Origin: Segnochrobactrum spirostomi
Lineage (GTDB): Bacteria; Pseudomonadota; Alphaproteobacteria; Rhizobiales; Segnochrobactraceae
DNA length: 64,000 nt
NCBI RefSeq assembly: GCF_009600605.1
Contig: NZ_VWNA01000002.1
Coordinates: forward strand, 340,587-404,586
Reading direction: 5' to 3'
Below the pieces are notes generated by a model. That model was not told the DNA's origin, ran no database searches, and saw only the letters and a list, made by a program, of their open reading frames with translations. Both the position numbers and the translations under genes were made by a program. Within the stretch, counting starts at the first letter, position 1. Each line of letters starts with the position of its first letter. Shown here one piece after another: positions 25,678 to 34,547 of this stretch.

Positions 25678-26973
25678 GTGACGATCTTGGACCGGTTCGA
25701 CGACGGCCTCGCCCGGGACGGAGAAGACCGGATCGCCGGCAGCCGAATCGAAGACGCGCGCATCCACAACCGGCGCCTCGTGTTCGAGACGATCTTTCAG
25801 CGCGGGCCGATCAGCCGGGTCGAGATTTCCGGCATCATCGGCCTGAAGCCGCAGACGATCTCCTCGATCACCCGCGAACTGCTCGATCAGGGGCTGATCT
25901 CGGAGGCCGGACGCTCGTCCGGCCTGCGCGGCCAGCCCCAGATCTATCTCGAGGCCCATGCCGAGGCCGGCTTCTCGATCGGCATCCACCTCGATCAGAA
26001 CGTGATCGCCCTCGTCGCGCTGGACCTGAAGCGCAACGAGCGCGGCCGGCGGATGCTGCGCTGCGACACCAAGGACCCCGAACATACCGTCCGCCAGCTC
26101 GCCGATGCGATCCGCGACGTGGTCGCCGAAAGCGGCCTCCCGAAGGATCGCTGCTGGGGCATCGGCCTCGTCCTGCCGACCTTCAATTCCGACGTCTACG
26201 ATTTCGATTTCTCGATCTCGCATTGGGAAGCGTGGCGCGACGTCGCCTTCGCCGATGAATTGCAGCGGCTCACCGGCTTCCCGATCCTGGTCGAGAACGA
26301 CGCGACGGCGGCGGCGATCGGCGAGCGCATCCACCGTCCCGATCCGCAGGAAGCGACCTTCGTCTATTGCTATGTCGGCCACGGCACCGGGGCGGGCCTC
26401 ATCATCGACGGCTATCCGTTCAAGGGCGCCGCGGGCAATGCCGGCGAGATCGGCCTGTTGCCGATCGCCGGGCTCGGGCGCAATCCGGTCTGGGCGGACG
26501 ATCGGAATGCGGCGGGCGGAGCGGCCGCCGGCGGGCCGCAGGCCGGCCTCCTGTCGATCAGCGGGCTCGCGGCCGCCTGCGGGCTCGACGAGGCGCGCCT
26601 GACCGAGGACACCATCCTTGGTCTCCTGAACCAGCGTGACCATCGCCTGATGGATTGGCTCGCCTCCGCCGGCAACGTTCTGCGCGACGTCGCGACCATC
26701 ATCGAGGTGATGTTCGATCCCGGCTTCATCGCGGTCGGCGGGGCCTTCCCGCGGGCGCTGATCGAACGGCTGGTCGATCGGGCCTATCCCTTACGGCCGA
26801 CGCCCTCGGCCCGGCGGGACCGCATGCAACCGCGGCTCATTCCGGCGACGCTGATCGAGGATGCGGCGGTGACCGGCGCGGCGATGCTGCCGATCTTCGT
26901 CAACACCAGCCACAATTTTCGTCACCTCTATTTCCGCCAACTGCTCTCCGACGACCGGCAGGCCGAAAGCTGA
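25678..26973 (+). CDS. ROK-family transcriptional regulator, lacking the zinc motif
   Basis: 431 residues from a GTG at 25678 with GAGGA eight bases upstream. An N-terminal winged helix (about residues 30-95, RRLVFETIFQRGPISRVEIS then LKPQTISSITRELLDQGLI) precedes the ROK sugar-kinase-like domain. The ROK signature region is present (CYVGHGTGAGLIIDGYPFKG, AGNAGEIGLLP). The CxCGxxGC zinc motif that normally follows is absent: the region is an Ala/Gly-rich insertion. A phosphosugar or sugar effector is likely. It is surrounded by sugar genes and is the best candidate regulator of 22449-34528. Confidence 0.88.
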   Translation: MTILDRFDDGLARDGEDRIAGSRIEDARIHNRRLVFETIFQRGPISRVEISGIIGLKPQTISSITRELLDQGLISEAGRSSGLRGQPQIYLEAHAEAGFSIGIHLDQNVIALVALDLKRNERGRRMLRCDTKDPEHTVRQLADAIRDVVAESGLPKDRCWGIGLVLPTFNSDVYDFDFSISHWEAWRDVAFADELQRLTGFPILVENDATAAAIGERIHRPDPQEATFVYCYVGHGTGAGLIIDGYPFKGAAGNAGEIGLLPIAGLGRNPVWADDRNAAGGAAAGGPQAGLLSISGLAAACGLDEARLTEDTILGLLNQRDHRLMDWLASAGNVLRDVATIIEVMFDPGFIAVGGAFPRALIERLVDRAYPLRPTPSARRDRMQPRLIPATLIEDAAVTGAAMLPIFVNTSHNFRHLYFRQLLSDDRQAES

Positions 26974-27033
26974 GCGCGACAGGCTGAGAGGGCAAGGCTT
27001 AGGCTGGAAGACCGGAGAGAGCGCCGCGCGCCC

Positions 27034-28080
27034 TCACGTCCGATCGGAGCGGTGCACGGCGGCGCCGTCGCGGAACAGCGTGAAGCGGGTGATCCGCGCC
27101 GTGCAGCGGCCGCCGTCGACGAGCGGCGCATCCTTCGGCGTCTGGACCTTCCAGACGGTGCCGTCGCCGGCGACCGCCTCGATCTTCAGGAACGAGCCGT
27201 AGCTGACGATGCGGCGGACCGTGACGGCCTCGCCGCCGTCCTCGGCCGGGCTCAGCGCGATGTCCTCCGGGCGCACCGCGAGGGTCGCCTGACCGTCCGC
27301 CGCGCCACAGTCGAAGCCGATGCCGCCGATCGTGGTCCGTCCGCCGGAGAGCACGACCTCGTGCATGTTCATGTCGCCGATGAAGCCGGCGACGAACGGG
27401 GTCAGTGGGTCGGCATAGATGTCGTGGGGCGTGCCGACCTGCTCGATGCGGCCGGTGCTCATGACGACGATGCGGTCGGCGACCGACAGGGCTTCGTCCT
27501 GGCCGTGGGTGACGAACACCGTGGTGATGCCGAGCTTCTTCTGGATCTGCCGAACCTCTTCGCGCAGGCGGTCGCGCAGGTGCTGGTCGAGGCTCGCGAA
27601 CGGCTCGTCCATCAGGAGGATCTTTGGCTCGAGCACGAGGCAGCGGGCGATCGCGACGCGCTGCCGCTGGCCGCCCGAAAGCTGCGCCGGCCGGCGTGCC
27701 CCATAATCGCCGAGGCCGACGAGCGCGAGCGCGTCGCCGACCTTCTTCGCCACCTCGCGCTTCGAGGTGCCGCGCAATTTCAGGCCGAACGCGATGTTCT
27801 CGAACACGTTCATGTGGTTCCACAGCGCGTGGCTCTGGAACACCATGGCGGTCGGGCGCTTCTCCGGCGGGGTGCGCGCGACGTCGACGCCGTCGATGAT
27901 CACCTTGCCGCTGGTCGGGGCCTCGAAGCCGCCGATGATGCGCAGAAGCGTCGACTTGCCCGAACCCGAGGGCCCGAGCAGGCAGACGAGCTCGCCGTTG
28001 CCGATCTCGAGCGACAAGGGCTCCAGGGCGGCGACGCCGCCGAAGCGCTTGCCGAGATTTTCGAGCTTGAGCGTGGACAT
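27034..28080 (-). CDS. ABC transporter ATP-binding protein, PotA/FbpC-like
   Basis: 348 residues. Walker A GPSGSGKSTLLRIIGG, signature LSGGQRQRVAIARCL, Walker B ILLMDEPFASLD and H-loop VTHGQDEAL are intact. A TOBE domain follows (IALSPAEDGGEAVTV and onward). Relatives serve polyamine, iron, phosphonate or opine importers. It is the last gene of a minus-strand operon encoding binding protein, two permeases and ATPase, and converges on the ROK gene with 60 bp between. An 89-bp gap separates it from the upstream permease. Confidence 0.92.
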   Translation of the reverse strand: MSTLKLENLGKRFGGVAALEPLSLEIGNGELVCLLGPSGSGKSTLLRIIGGFEAPTSGKVIIDGVDVARTPPEKRPTAMVFQSHALWNHMNVFENIAFGLKLRGTSKREVAKKVGDALALVGLGDYGARRPAQLSGGQRQRVAIARCLVLEPKILLMDEPFASLDQHLRDRLREEVRQIQKKLGITTVFVTHGQDEALSVADRIVVMSTGRIEQVGTPHDIYADPLTPFVAGFIGDMNMHEVVLSGGRTTIGGIGFDCGAADGQATLAVRPEDIALSPAEDGGEAVTVRRIVSYGSFLKIEAVAGDGTVWKVQTPKDAPLVDGGRCTARITRFTLFRDGAAVHRSDRT

Positions 28081-28169
28081 CAGGCTTCACGCCTCCTTAG
28101 CGCGACAAGGCGAGGCCTCAGCCACAGACCCTTCAGCCGCAAGATATTGCTTGAGCCGTGGAGATTGTC

Positions 28170-28985
28170 TCAGCCACCAAGACCCTTGGCGAACGCATCG
28201 CCGCCGATGACCTTGCGGGCGAGCACGATGGCGACGAGCGACGGCACCCACAGCATGACGGAGAGGACCGCGCCGTACTGCACCACCAACTGATTGTTGA
28301 TCATCGACATCATCAGAAGCGGGATGGTGCGGATGCGCGGCGCGCCGACAAGCCAGGCGCCCTCCGTCTCGTAGAAGGTCCAGACGAACGCCATCAACAG
28401 CGCCGCGGCGATGGTCGGGAAGGCCTGCGGCAGGGTGATGTGGCGAAAGACCTGCCACGGCGTCGCACCGACGTCGCGGGCGGCTTCCTCCATCTCGCGG
28501 CTCACCGATTTGAAGGCCGCCGTCGGCAGCCAGATCATCAGAAGCAGCGTGTTGAGGAGCTGGATGATGACGACGCCGGTGAACGTGCCGACGAGATCGA
28601 GCGACAGGAACAGGACCGCGATCGACACGACGAGGGCGAAGCGCGGAAAGGCGTTCGCCATCAGGAACGACATCATGAACCCGGATTTGCCGGGGAAGCT
28701 CATCCGCGCGAAGGCGTAGGACGCCGGCAGGCAGATCAGCGCGGAGAGTGCCGTCACCGTGACGGAGAGCTCGATCGAGGTCCACAGCGCCGACCACACC
28801 TCGGGCCGCGACAGCACCGCGTGCCAGAACCGGAAGCCCCACTTGGTCGGCAGGACCGCCGGATAGAACCATTGTTCCGCGAGCGCCCACAGGAACACCG
28901 TGAGCACCGGCAGGACGATGAAGAACACGAGAAAGAGCAGGATCGCGTAGCCGAAGAGATCGTTGCGCCGGCTGGACAGGATCAC
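28170..28985 (-). CDS. ABC transporter permease, PotC-like
   Basis: 271 residues, six predicted membrane helices. The EAA loop is MEEAARDVGATPWQVFRHIT followed by LPQAFPTIAAA. The N-terminus contains a short basic segment and the first helix YAILLFLVFFIVLPVLTVFLW. The ATG overlaps the TGA of the preceding permease by 4 bp, so the two inner-membrane subunits are coupled. Confidence 0.9.
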   Translation of the reverse strand: MILSSRRNDLFGYAILLFLVFFIVLPVLTVFLWALAEQWFYPAVLPTKWGFRFWHAVLSRPEVWSALWTSIELSVTVTALSALICLPASYAFARMSFPGKSGFMMSFLMANAFPRFALVVSIAVLFLSLDLVGTFTGVVIIQLLNTLLLMIWLPTAAFKSVSREMEEAARDVGATPWQVFRHITLPQAFPTIAAALLMAFVWTFYETEGAWLVGAPRIRTIPLLMMSMINNQLVVQYGAVLSVMLWVPSLVAIVLARKVIGGDAFAKGLGG

Positions 28986-29848
28986 GTCCGGTCCTCCTTC
29001 GGTCGGCGCGCGATCGAGCGCACATAAGCGAGCCCGGCGAGCGAGCAGATCAGGAAGGTGATGGTCGCCTGGGTCGAGGCCTGGAGCGGATCACGCACGC
29101 TCGCGAAGGTGCGCAGCATGAACGGCCCCATCATTTCGGGGCTGGTCGGGCCGAGCATGAACGGCATCAAGGCCTGACCGAAGAAGCCGAGGAAGTTGAG
29201 CGCGGAGGCGATCATCAGGGAATGGGTGATCTGCGGCAGGATGATGCTGACGAAGATGCGCAGCTTGGAAGCGCCGACGTCGCGCGCCGCCTCGACGGAG
29301 GCGTCCGAGATGCCGGAGAGCCCGGAAATGAGGGTGAGCAGCGTCAGCGGCATGCCGTCCCAGAGGAGGCCGATGACCGGCCCCCACGGCGTCAGGTAGG
29401 GCGAGGCATAGTCATTGATGCCGACGAGGGCGAGCAGGCTCTGCAACCAGCCGTGGGGCCCGAGATAGCGGATCAGCGCGTAGCAGATGATGATGCCCGG
29501 AACGAACATCGGAAACAGCGCCAGCCCCTGGATCACCGCGGAGAGCGGCCCGCGCGTGAAGCGCATGTAGATCGCGATCGGCAGGTTGATCGCGAGCTCC
29601 AGTGCGAGCGCCACGAACGTGGTCCACAGGGTCCGCGCGAGATTGTTCAGGCTGTAGGGGTCGGTGAAGAAGAAGATGTAGGACTTGAAGCTCACGTCGA
29701 AGCCGCCACCCGGGCGGCCGTGCACGATGGTGCCGATGATCGTGAGCGCGGCGGGATAAAACAGGAAGATCACGATGGCCGCCACCGGGATGGCGATGAA
29801 CGCCAAGCCGGTGAGGCTCGATCTCAGGGAGGGTTCCGCCGCGCTCAT
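28982..29848 (-). CDS. ABC transporter permease, PotB-like
   Basis: 288 residues with six membrane segments. The EAA loop reads VEAARDVGASKLRIFVSIIL. It lies 11 bp after the binding-protein gene and overlaps the partner permease by 4 bp. The large periplasmic loop after the first helix (around residues 35-70, GGGFDVSFKSYIFFFTDPYS) is typical of the family. Works with the ATPase encoded at 27034-28080. Confidence 0.9.
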   Translation of the reverse strand: MSAAEPSLRSSLTGLAFIAIPVAAIVIFLFYPAALTIIGTIVHGRPGGGFDVSFKSYIFFFTDPYSLNNLARTLWTTFVALALELAINLPIAIYMRFTRGPLSAVIQGLALFPMFVPGIIICYALIRYLGPHGWLQSLLALVGINDYASPYLTPWGPVIGLLWDGMPLTLLTLISGLSGISDASVEAARDVGASKLRIFVSIILPQITHSLMIASALNFLGFFGQALMPFMLGPTSPEMMGPFMLRTFASVRDPLQASTQATITFLICSLAGLAYVRSIARRPKEDRT

Positions 29849-29859
29849 TCTCGATCGTC

Positions 29860-31008
29860 TCAGCGCTGGATGTTCGACGCCACGTTACGATACCAGGCCT
29901 CGAACAGCGGCGGCTCCCAATTCGCCGGGAAGACCGGGATCGATTTCGGCGCCACCTTGGCGAACCGCTCCTGGAGCTCCTTCGCCATATATTGCCACTC
30001 GATGCTGGGGAAGCCGCCGAGATCCTCGACCACGTGGTTCTGGATGTCCGGCGAGATCACATAATCCGCGAGCTTCAGCGCGATATCGCGGTTGGCGGCG
30101 ACGGTCGGGATGACGAGGCCGGAGAAGCCGCCCGAGAAGGCGAGATCCTGAAGCTGGCCGACGTCGGTGGTCGGCGGCACGACGCCCTGATTGATGGCCT
30201 GGAGGGCCATGTCGGACCACGCCACCGTCATCGAGATCGCGCCGCTCGCCAGCAACTGGATCGAGGCGGTGTTGCCGGAGGTGTATTCGCCGCCCTTGAA
30301 CAGCGCCGGCTGGATGTCCTTCAGCAAGGGCCAAAGCTTGGCGAACATCGGGTCGGCGGTCGCCGGGCTGTAATTGTCGGGCTGGAACAATTCCGGCTTG
30401 TTGCCGGTCACCTCTTGCAGCGCACGCTCGATGAAGCAGGCGCCGGAATCGCCGAGATCGGGCCGGGCATAGGTGAACTGGCCCGGATTGGCCTTGATCC
30501 ACTCGACGAGGGCCGGGAAGGTGGTCGGGACAGACTTCACCTTGTCGGAATTGAACAGCAGAACCACCTGCGAGCCGCGATAGGGCAGCATCGCCGGGCT
30601 CAGAATGGAGACCGGGTTGAGCTTCGAATAGTTCGACAGGCCCGCCTTGGAGAAATCGATCCAGAGGCCGGCTTCCAGCGATCCCGGCGGATAGAACGGC
30701 AGGGCCGCCTCGAGGATGTCGACCTGCGGGTCCTTCTTGGCCTGGAACGCGGCCATCGAGCGGTCGGCGAGGGCGTTCATCGCGGCGCCGACGGCCGGCA
30801 CGAGGTTGAGGGTCACGCCCGGGTGGGCGGCCTCGAAGCCCGGCTTCACCGTCTGCGTCCAGAAGTCGATGACGTTGGTGTCGCTGTTGAAGAAGATGTC
30901 GATGACGTTCGGCGCCGCCGCCGCCATGCGCACGCTGCCGGCCGGCAGCGCGAGGCCGAGCCCGCCGACTGCGGAAAGCTTGAGAAAGTCCCGTCGCTTC
31001 ATCTGCAT
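29860..31008 (-). CDS. Tat-exported extracellular solute-binding protein
   Basis: 382 residues from the ATG at 31008, preceded by GGAGGATC. The N-terminus MQMKRRDFLKLSAVGG is a twin-arginine signal (RRDFLK), with an A-rich cleavage region near AAAAP. The mature part has the type II binding fold of the PotD/Fbp class: IDIFFNSDTNVIDFWTQTV, SQVVLLFNSDKVK, and ISMTVAWSDMALQAI. Tat export suggests folding before export. The substrate is unknown, but the flanking alpha-mannosidase and sugar enzymes suggest a mannose-containing compound or sugar opine rather than a polyamine. Confidence 0.85.
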   Translation of the reverse strand: MQMKRRDFLKLSAVGGLGLALPAGSVRMAAAAPNVIDIFFNSDTNVIDFWTQTVKPGFEAAHPGVTLNLVPAVGAAMNALADRSMAAFQAKKDPQVDILEAALPFYPPGSLEAGLWIDFSKAGLSNYSKLNPVSILSPAMLPYRGSQVVLLFNSDKVKSVPTTFPALVEWIKANPGQFTYARPDLGDSGACFIERALQEVTGNKPELFQPDNYSPATADPMFAKLWPLLKDIQPALFKGGEYTSGNTASIQLLASGAISMTVAWSDMALQAINQGVVPPTTDVGQLQDLAFSGGFSGLVIPTVAANRDIALKLADYVISPDIQNHVVEDLGGFPSIEWQYMAKELQERFAKVAPKSIPVFPANWEPPLFEAWYRNVASNIQR

Positions 31009-31132
31009 TTTGATCCTCCAGGTGGCGCGCCGCCGAACCCGCCACGTCCTTGGCCACGCGCGGCGGCCGGTTCCCGCTCTTGTGCTTCGGAAGCCGACGC
31101 TTCCTTTATCGTTCGTCTCGGCACTTAAATAC

Positions 31133-31160
31133 CTAATATGAATTATATCGGGGGTGTCAA
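31133..31160 (-). promoter_or_regulatory. Sigma-70-type promoter of the second polyamine-type importer operon
   Basis: On the minus strand a consensus -35 TTGACA (31160-31155) is followed after 16 bp by TATTAG (31138-31133). The start would lie near 31126, about 120 nt before the binding-protein ATG at 31008. A perfect TATAAT lies between them (31147-31142) but only 7 bp from the -35, so it cannot pair with it. Confidence 0.5.
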
Positions 31161-31405
31161 GCGACCGATCGGGAGCGAAGGCTTGGGCCCGCGGAAACCC
31201 ACTGTGTTGAGGGGCCGTTGGGCGCCGATAGCGCCGTGTTTTGCCCATCGGACGGCCCGGAGGTGCTGGCTTTTCCGAGATTCGCCGCACGGCCATGGGA
31301 GATGTGAGGGGCGCGCGGACGGTCGGCGCCGGTCTATGCTGCGCCTGCGAAGCCGGGGAAAGCTGGTCGTCGGGCCCTGCGGCGCGGTCGCTGCCCGATT
31401 ATTTC
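31161..31405. other. Divergent intergenic DNA without a recognisable gene
   Basis: The 436-bp gap between the binding-protein and mannosidase genes (31009-31444) holds a promoter at each end. The middle part is GC-rich and I see no convincing coding sequence, RNA gene or long repeat in it. Confidence 0.5.
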
Positions 31406-31421
31406 TATGATACAGATTAAA
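31406..31421 (+). promoter_or_regulatory. Predicted -10 region of the alpha-mannosidase gene
   Basis: TATGATACAGATTAAA lies 24-39 bp before the ATG at 31445. TATGAT is a good -10 hexamer and the whole element resembles the one in front of the IolE-like gene (24737-24754), at nearly the same distance from the ribosome site. No clear -35 is present, which would suit an activator- or repressor-controlled promoter. Confidence 0.4.
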
Positions 31422-31444
31422 GCTGCAACCGGCCGGAGGACAGC

Positions 31445-34400
31445 ATGCGCGCTTATCGGGATCGCCAACGGACGCTCGAACAGCTTTCGCGCCACATCGC
31501 GACCTGGATCGACGAACTCGAGGCGTTCGAGCTGAAGCGCCGTGTCCCCCTCGGTCCCTTCGTCTCCACCGCTCCGGATGGCCGGCGCACCGTCCTCGAT
31601 CGCGGCGAGGCCTGGCCCGACCGCTTCGGCATCCACCGCTTCGTCTCGCAAGACGCGATCACGGTGCCCGACGGAGCTGGTGTGGAGCTGCGGCTCGATT
31701 TCGGCGGCGAGACCCTGGTCCGCCTCAAAGGCGCCGAGGGCGGCGTTCTCAAGAGCTTCGCCGCCAATCCCTGCCACCGCCGCTTCGACGCGCCCCGCGG
31801 TGTGCCCTTCACCATCGAGGCGGAGGCGGCGGCGCGCGGCCTGTTCGGTGTGCCGAACCGGACGCCCCGGATCGAAACCGCCGAGATCCTCCACTTTTAT
31901 CCCGAGATCCGCGCGCTGCGCCGGCTTCTCGGCGTGGTGCGCGACACCGCGGCGAGCGTCACCGACCAGGAACTCGCCCGCTCCCTCTACGAGAGCGCCG
32001 AGATCGCCCTCGCCGAGTTGCGCCTGCCGACCGCCACCGCCGAAATCGGCCCCCGCGTCGCCGACCGGACGTGGGCGCGCGATATCTGGGAGCGCAGCTT
32101 CGAGCCGACCGATGCGCCCTCCCCTCTCCCGGACACCGCCCTCGCGAGCGCGGTCGCGGCGCACGCCCGTCTCATCGACCTCGTCGCCACGCTGCGCACC
32201 GCCTATCCGAAGCAAGGCCACGTCCTGGTGACCGGCCACGCCCACATCGATTATGCGTGGCTGTGGCCGCAGCCCGAGACGGTGCGCAAGATCGTCCGCA
32301 CCTTCAACAGCGTCAGCACGCTGCTCGACGCCGACCCGGACTTCCGCTTCCTGCAATCTTCCGCGCTCTATTATCGCCATGTGGAGGAAGAGGACCCGGC
32401 GCTGTTCGCCGATATCGCCCGCCACGTCGCCGCCGGACGCTGGGAGGCGATCGGCGGCATGTGGGTCGAGTGCGACACCAACATGCCCTCGGCGGAGGCC
32501 TTCCTGCGCCAGTTCCTGCTCGGCCAGACCTACCTGCGCGACCGTTTCGGGGTGACGAGCCGGGTCGCCTGGCTGCCCGACACGTTCGGCTTCACCGGCG
32601 CCATGCCGCAGATCCTGCGCCATGCCGGCATCGAGGCGCTCGTCACCATCAAGGTGTCCTGGAACGAAACCAACCGGCTCGAAGACAACCTGTTCCGCTG
32701 GCAGGGCAACGACGGCTCCCGGGTGCTCGTCCACACCTTCGACGCCTACGACAACGACGGCTACAACATGCTGATGACGCCGGCCGCCTTGTGCGAAGTC
32801 TGGCAGAAGCACGCCGCGAAGGATCTCGTTCCGAGCGTGATCGCCTCCTATGGCTGGGGCGACGGCGGCGGGGGCCCGGATCCGGATCAGATCGAGGCCC
32901 TGCCGCTCCTCAACCTGATGCCGGCGATCCCGACGGTCGAGCACGGCGCGATCGAGCCCCACGTGCTGTCCCTCTCCCGGGAGCTCGAGAATGCTGCGGT
33001 GCCGGTCTGGCAGGGCGAACTCTATCTCGAATATCACCGCGCAACCCTGACGACCCAGGGGCGCACCAAACAGTTGAACCGCCGCGCTGAGGCCGCCCTC
33101 GTCGCCGCCGAGGCGGTCTCGGTGATCGATGCCCTCGCCGGCGGCGACGCGATGGCGCCCGACCTCGCCGAGGATTGGGCGCTCTTACTGCGCAACCAGT
33201 TCCACGACATCCTGCCGGGCTCGTCGGTCCGCGAGGTCTACGAGCAGACCGAGCCGGAGCTTGCCGGCATCGTCGCACGCGCCGATGCCGTGGTGGCCGC
33301 CCGCCTCGCGGCCGTCGTCGCCCGCCGCGAGGGCGCCACGGAGGGCCTCCTCGTGGCCAACCTGTCCGGCTCGGCGAAGTCGGCGGTGCAGATCGAGAGC
33401 GACACTGCGCTTCCCGCGGCGCTCGCCCCGCAGCGCACCGCGGACGGCTATGTCACCGCGATCGACCGGGGATTATTTCCGCTCTCGCTCGGCTTCTGCG
33501 GCGCGGCGAGCCGGCGCGTGGCCACGACCGACGGGGAGGGTCTGGAGAACGACTTCGTCCGCGTCCGTCTCGACGAGCACGGCCGTGTCGCATCCCTGTT
33601 CGACAAGAGCTGCGGCCGCGAGCTGATGGCCGGCCCCGGCAACGCTCTCCTGCTCTATCGCAACGACCTGCCGCGCAATTTCGACGCCTGGGACATCGAG
33701 CCCGGCTTCGCCCTCGCCGAGGAGGAGCTGACGGCCCTCGAAAGCCGGCGCGTCACCGCGAACGGCCCCCACCTCGCCGAGATCGAGCTCGTCCGCCGCG
33801 TCTCTGCGAGCACGATCCGCCAGCGGCTGCGGCTGTGGTCGAACAGCCCGCGGCTCGAGATCGTCACCGACCTCGATTGGCACGACCGCCGCCTCTATCT
33901 GCGCGCCGCCTTCCCGCTCACCGTCCTCGCCGAGGAGGCGGTCTACGATCAGGCGATCGGCGTGCAGCGCCGCGCGACCCACGACAACACGAGCTGGCAG
34001 CGCGCTCAGTTCGAGGCCTGCGGGCACCGCTTCGTCTCGCTGTCGGAAACCGATTGGGGCGCCGCGCTCCTCTCCGCGGACAAATACGGCTTCTCCGCCA
34101 AGGGCAACACGCTGACGCTGAGCCTCGTGCGCGGGCCGATGTTCCCCGACATGCTCGCGGACGAGGGGAGTCACCGCTTCCGCTATGCCCTGCTGCCTCA
34201 CGACGGGCGCTGGTGGAGCGAGGCGGTGCAGGCCGAGGCCGACCAGTTCGCTGACCCGGTGCGCGCCTGCCCCGCCCGGGGCGTCGTCGACGACGACCTC
34301 GCCCCGATCGGTCTCGGCGGTCAGCAGGTTCGCCTGCACGCCCTGAAGGCCGCGGAGGACGGCGACGGCTACGTGCTGCGTCTGTCGGAAGCCGCCGGCC

Positions 34401-34528
34401 GCCGCGGCTCGTTCCGCCTCGATCTCCCTGCCGGCCGCGTGCCGCGCCCGGTCGACGCCCTGGAACAGCCCCTCGACGGCGCTCCCGCTCTGGAGCGCCC
34501 GTTCGGCCTCGCCAGCCTCCGGTTCTGA
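31445..34528 (+). CDS. Glycoside hydrolase family 38 alpha-mannosidase
   Basis: 1027 residues, standard for the Ams1/MngB-like GH38 class. The catalytic domain has the zinc motif GHAHIDYAWLWP (H267, D269) and the nucleophile in WVECDTNMPSAEAF (D344). DTFGFTGAMPQIL and the late NQFHDILPGSSV supply the remaining metal and active-site residues. A helical linker and beta-sandwich C-terminal domains follow. No signal peptide is seen, so it should act in the cytoplasm on imported mannosides or mannosyl glycosides. A GGAGGA site precedes the ATG. It converges on mhpR with only 19 bp between. Confidence 0.93.
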   Translation: MRAYRDRQRTLEQLSRHIATWIDELEAFELKRRVPLGPFVSTAPDGRRTVLDRGEAWPDRFGIHRFVSQDAITVPDGAGVELRLDFGGETLVRLKGAEGGVLKSFAANPCHRRFDAPRGVPFTIEAEAAARGLFGVPNRTPRIETAEILHFYPEIRALRRLLGVVRDTAASVTDQELARSLYESAEIALAELRLPTATAEIGPRVADRTWARDIWERSFEPTDAPSPLPDTALASAVAAHARLIDLVATLRTAYPKQGHVLVTGHAHIDYAWLWPQPETVRKIVRTFNSVSTLLDADPDFRFLQSSALYYRHVEEEDPALFADIARHVAAGRWEAIGGMWVECDTNMPSAEAFLRQFLLGQTYLRDRFGVTSRVAWLPDTFGFTGAMPQILRHAGIEALVTIKVSWNETNRLEDNLFRWQGNDGSRVLVHTFDAYDNDGYNMLMTPAALCEVWQKHAAKDLVPSVIASYGWGDGGGGPDPDQIEALPLLNLMPAIPTVEHGAIEPHVLSLSRELENAAVPVWQGELYLEYHRATLTTQGRTKQLNRRAEAALVAAEAVSVIDALAGGDAMAPDLAEDWALLLRNQFHDILPGSSVREVYEQTEPELAGIVARADAVVAARLAAVVARREGATEGLLVANLSGSAKSAVQIESDTALPAALAPQRTADGYVTAIDRGLFPLSLGFCGAASRRVATTDGEGLENDFVRVRLDEHGRVASLFDKSCGRELMAGPGNALLLYRNDLPRNFDAWDIEPGFALAEEELTALESRRVTANGPHLAEIELVRRVSASTIRQRLRLWSNSPRLEIVTDLDWHDRRLYLRAAFPLTVLAEEAVYDQAIGVQRRATHDNTSWQRAQFEACGHRFVSLSETDWGAALLSADKYGFSAKGNTLTLSLVRGPMFPDMLADEGSHRFRYALLPHDGRWWSEAVQAEADQFADPVRACPARGVVDDDLAPIGLGGQQVRLHALKAAEDGDGYVLRLSEAAGRRGSFRLDLPAGRVPRPVDALEQPLDGAPALERPFGLASLRF

Positions 34529-34547
34529 GGGGGCGGTCCGCGGATGC

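Noticed and set aside
31142..31147. Perfect minus-strand TATAAT as -10 of the second importer operon
   Set aside because: It is only 7 bp from the TTGACA; TATTAG at 31138-31133 has the correct 16-bp spacing. It might still act without the -35.
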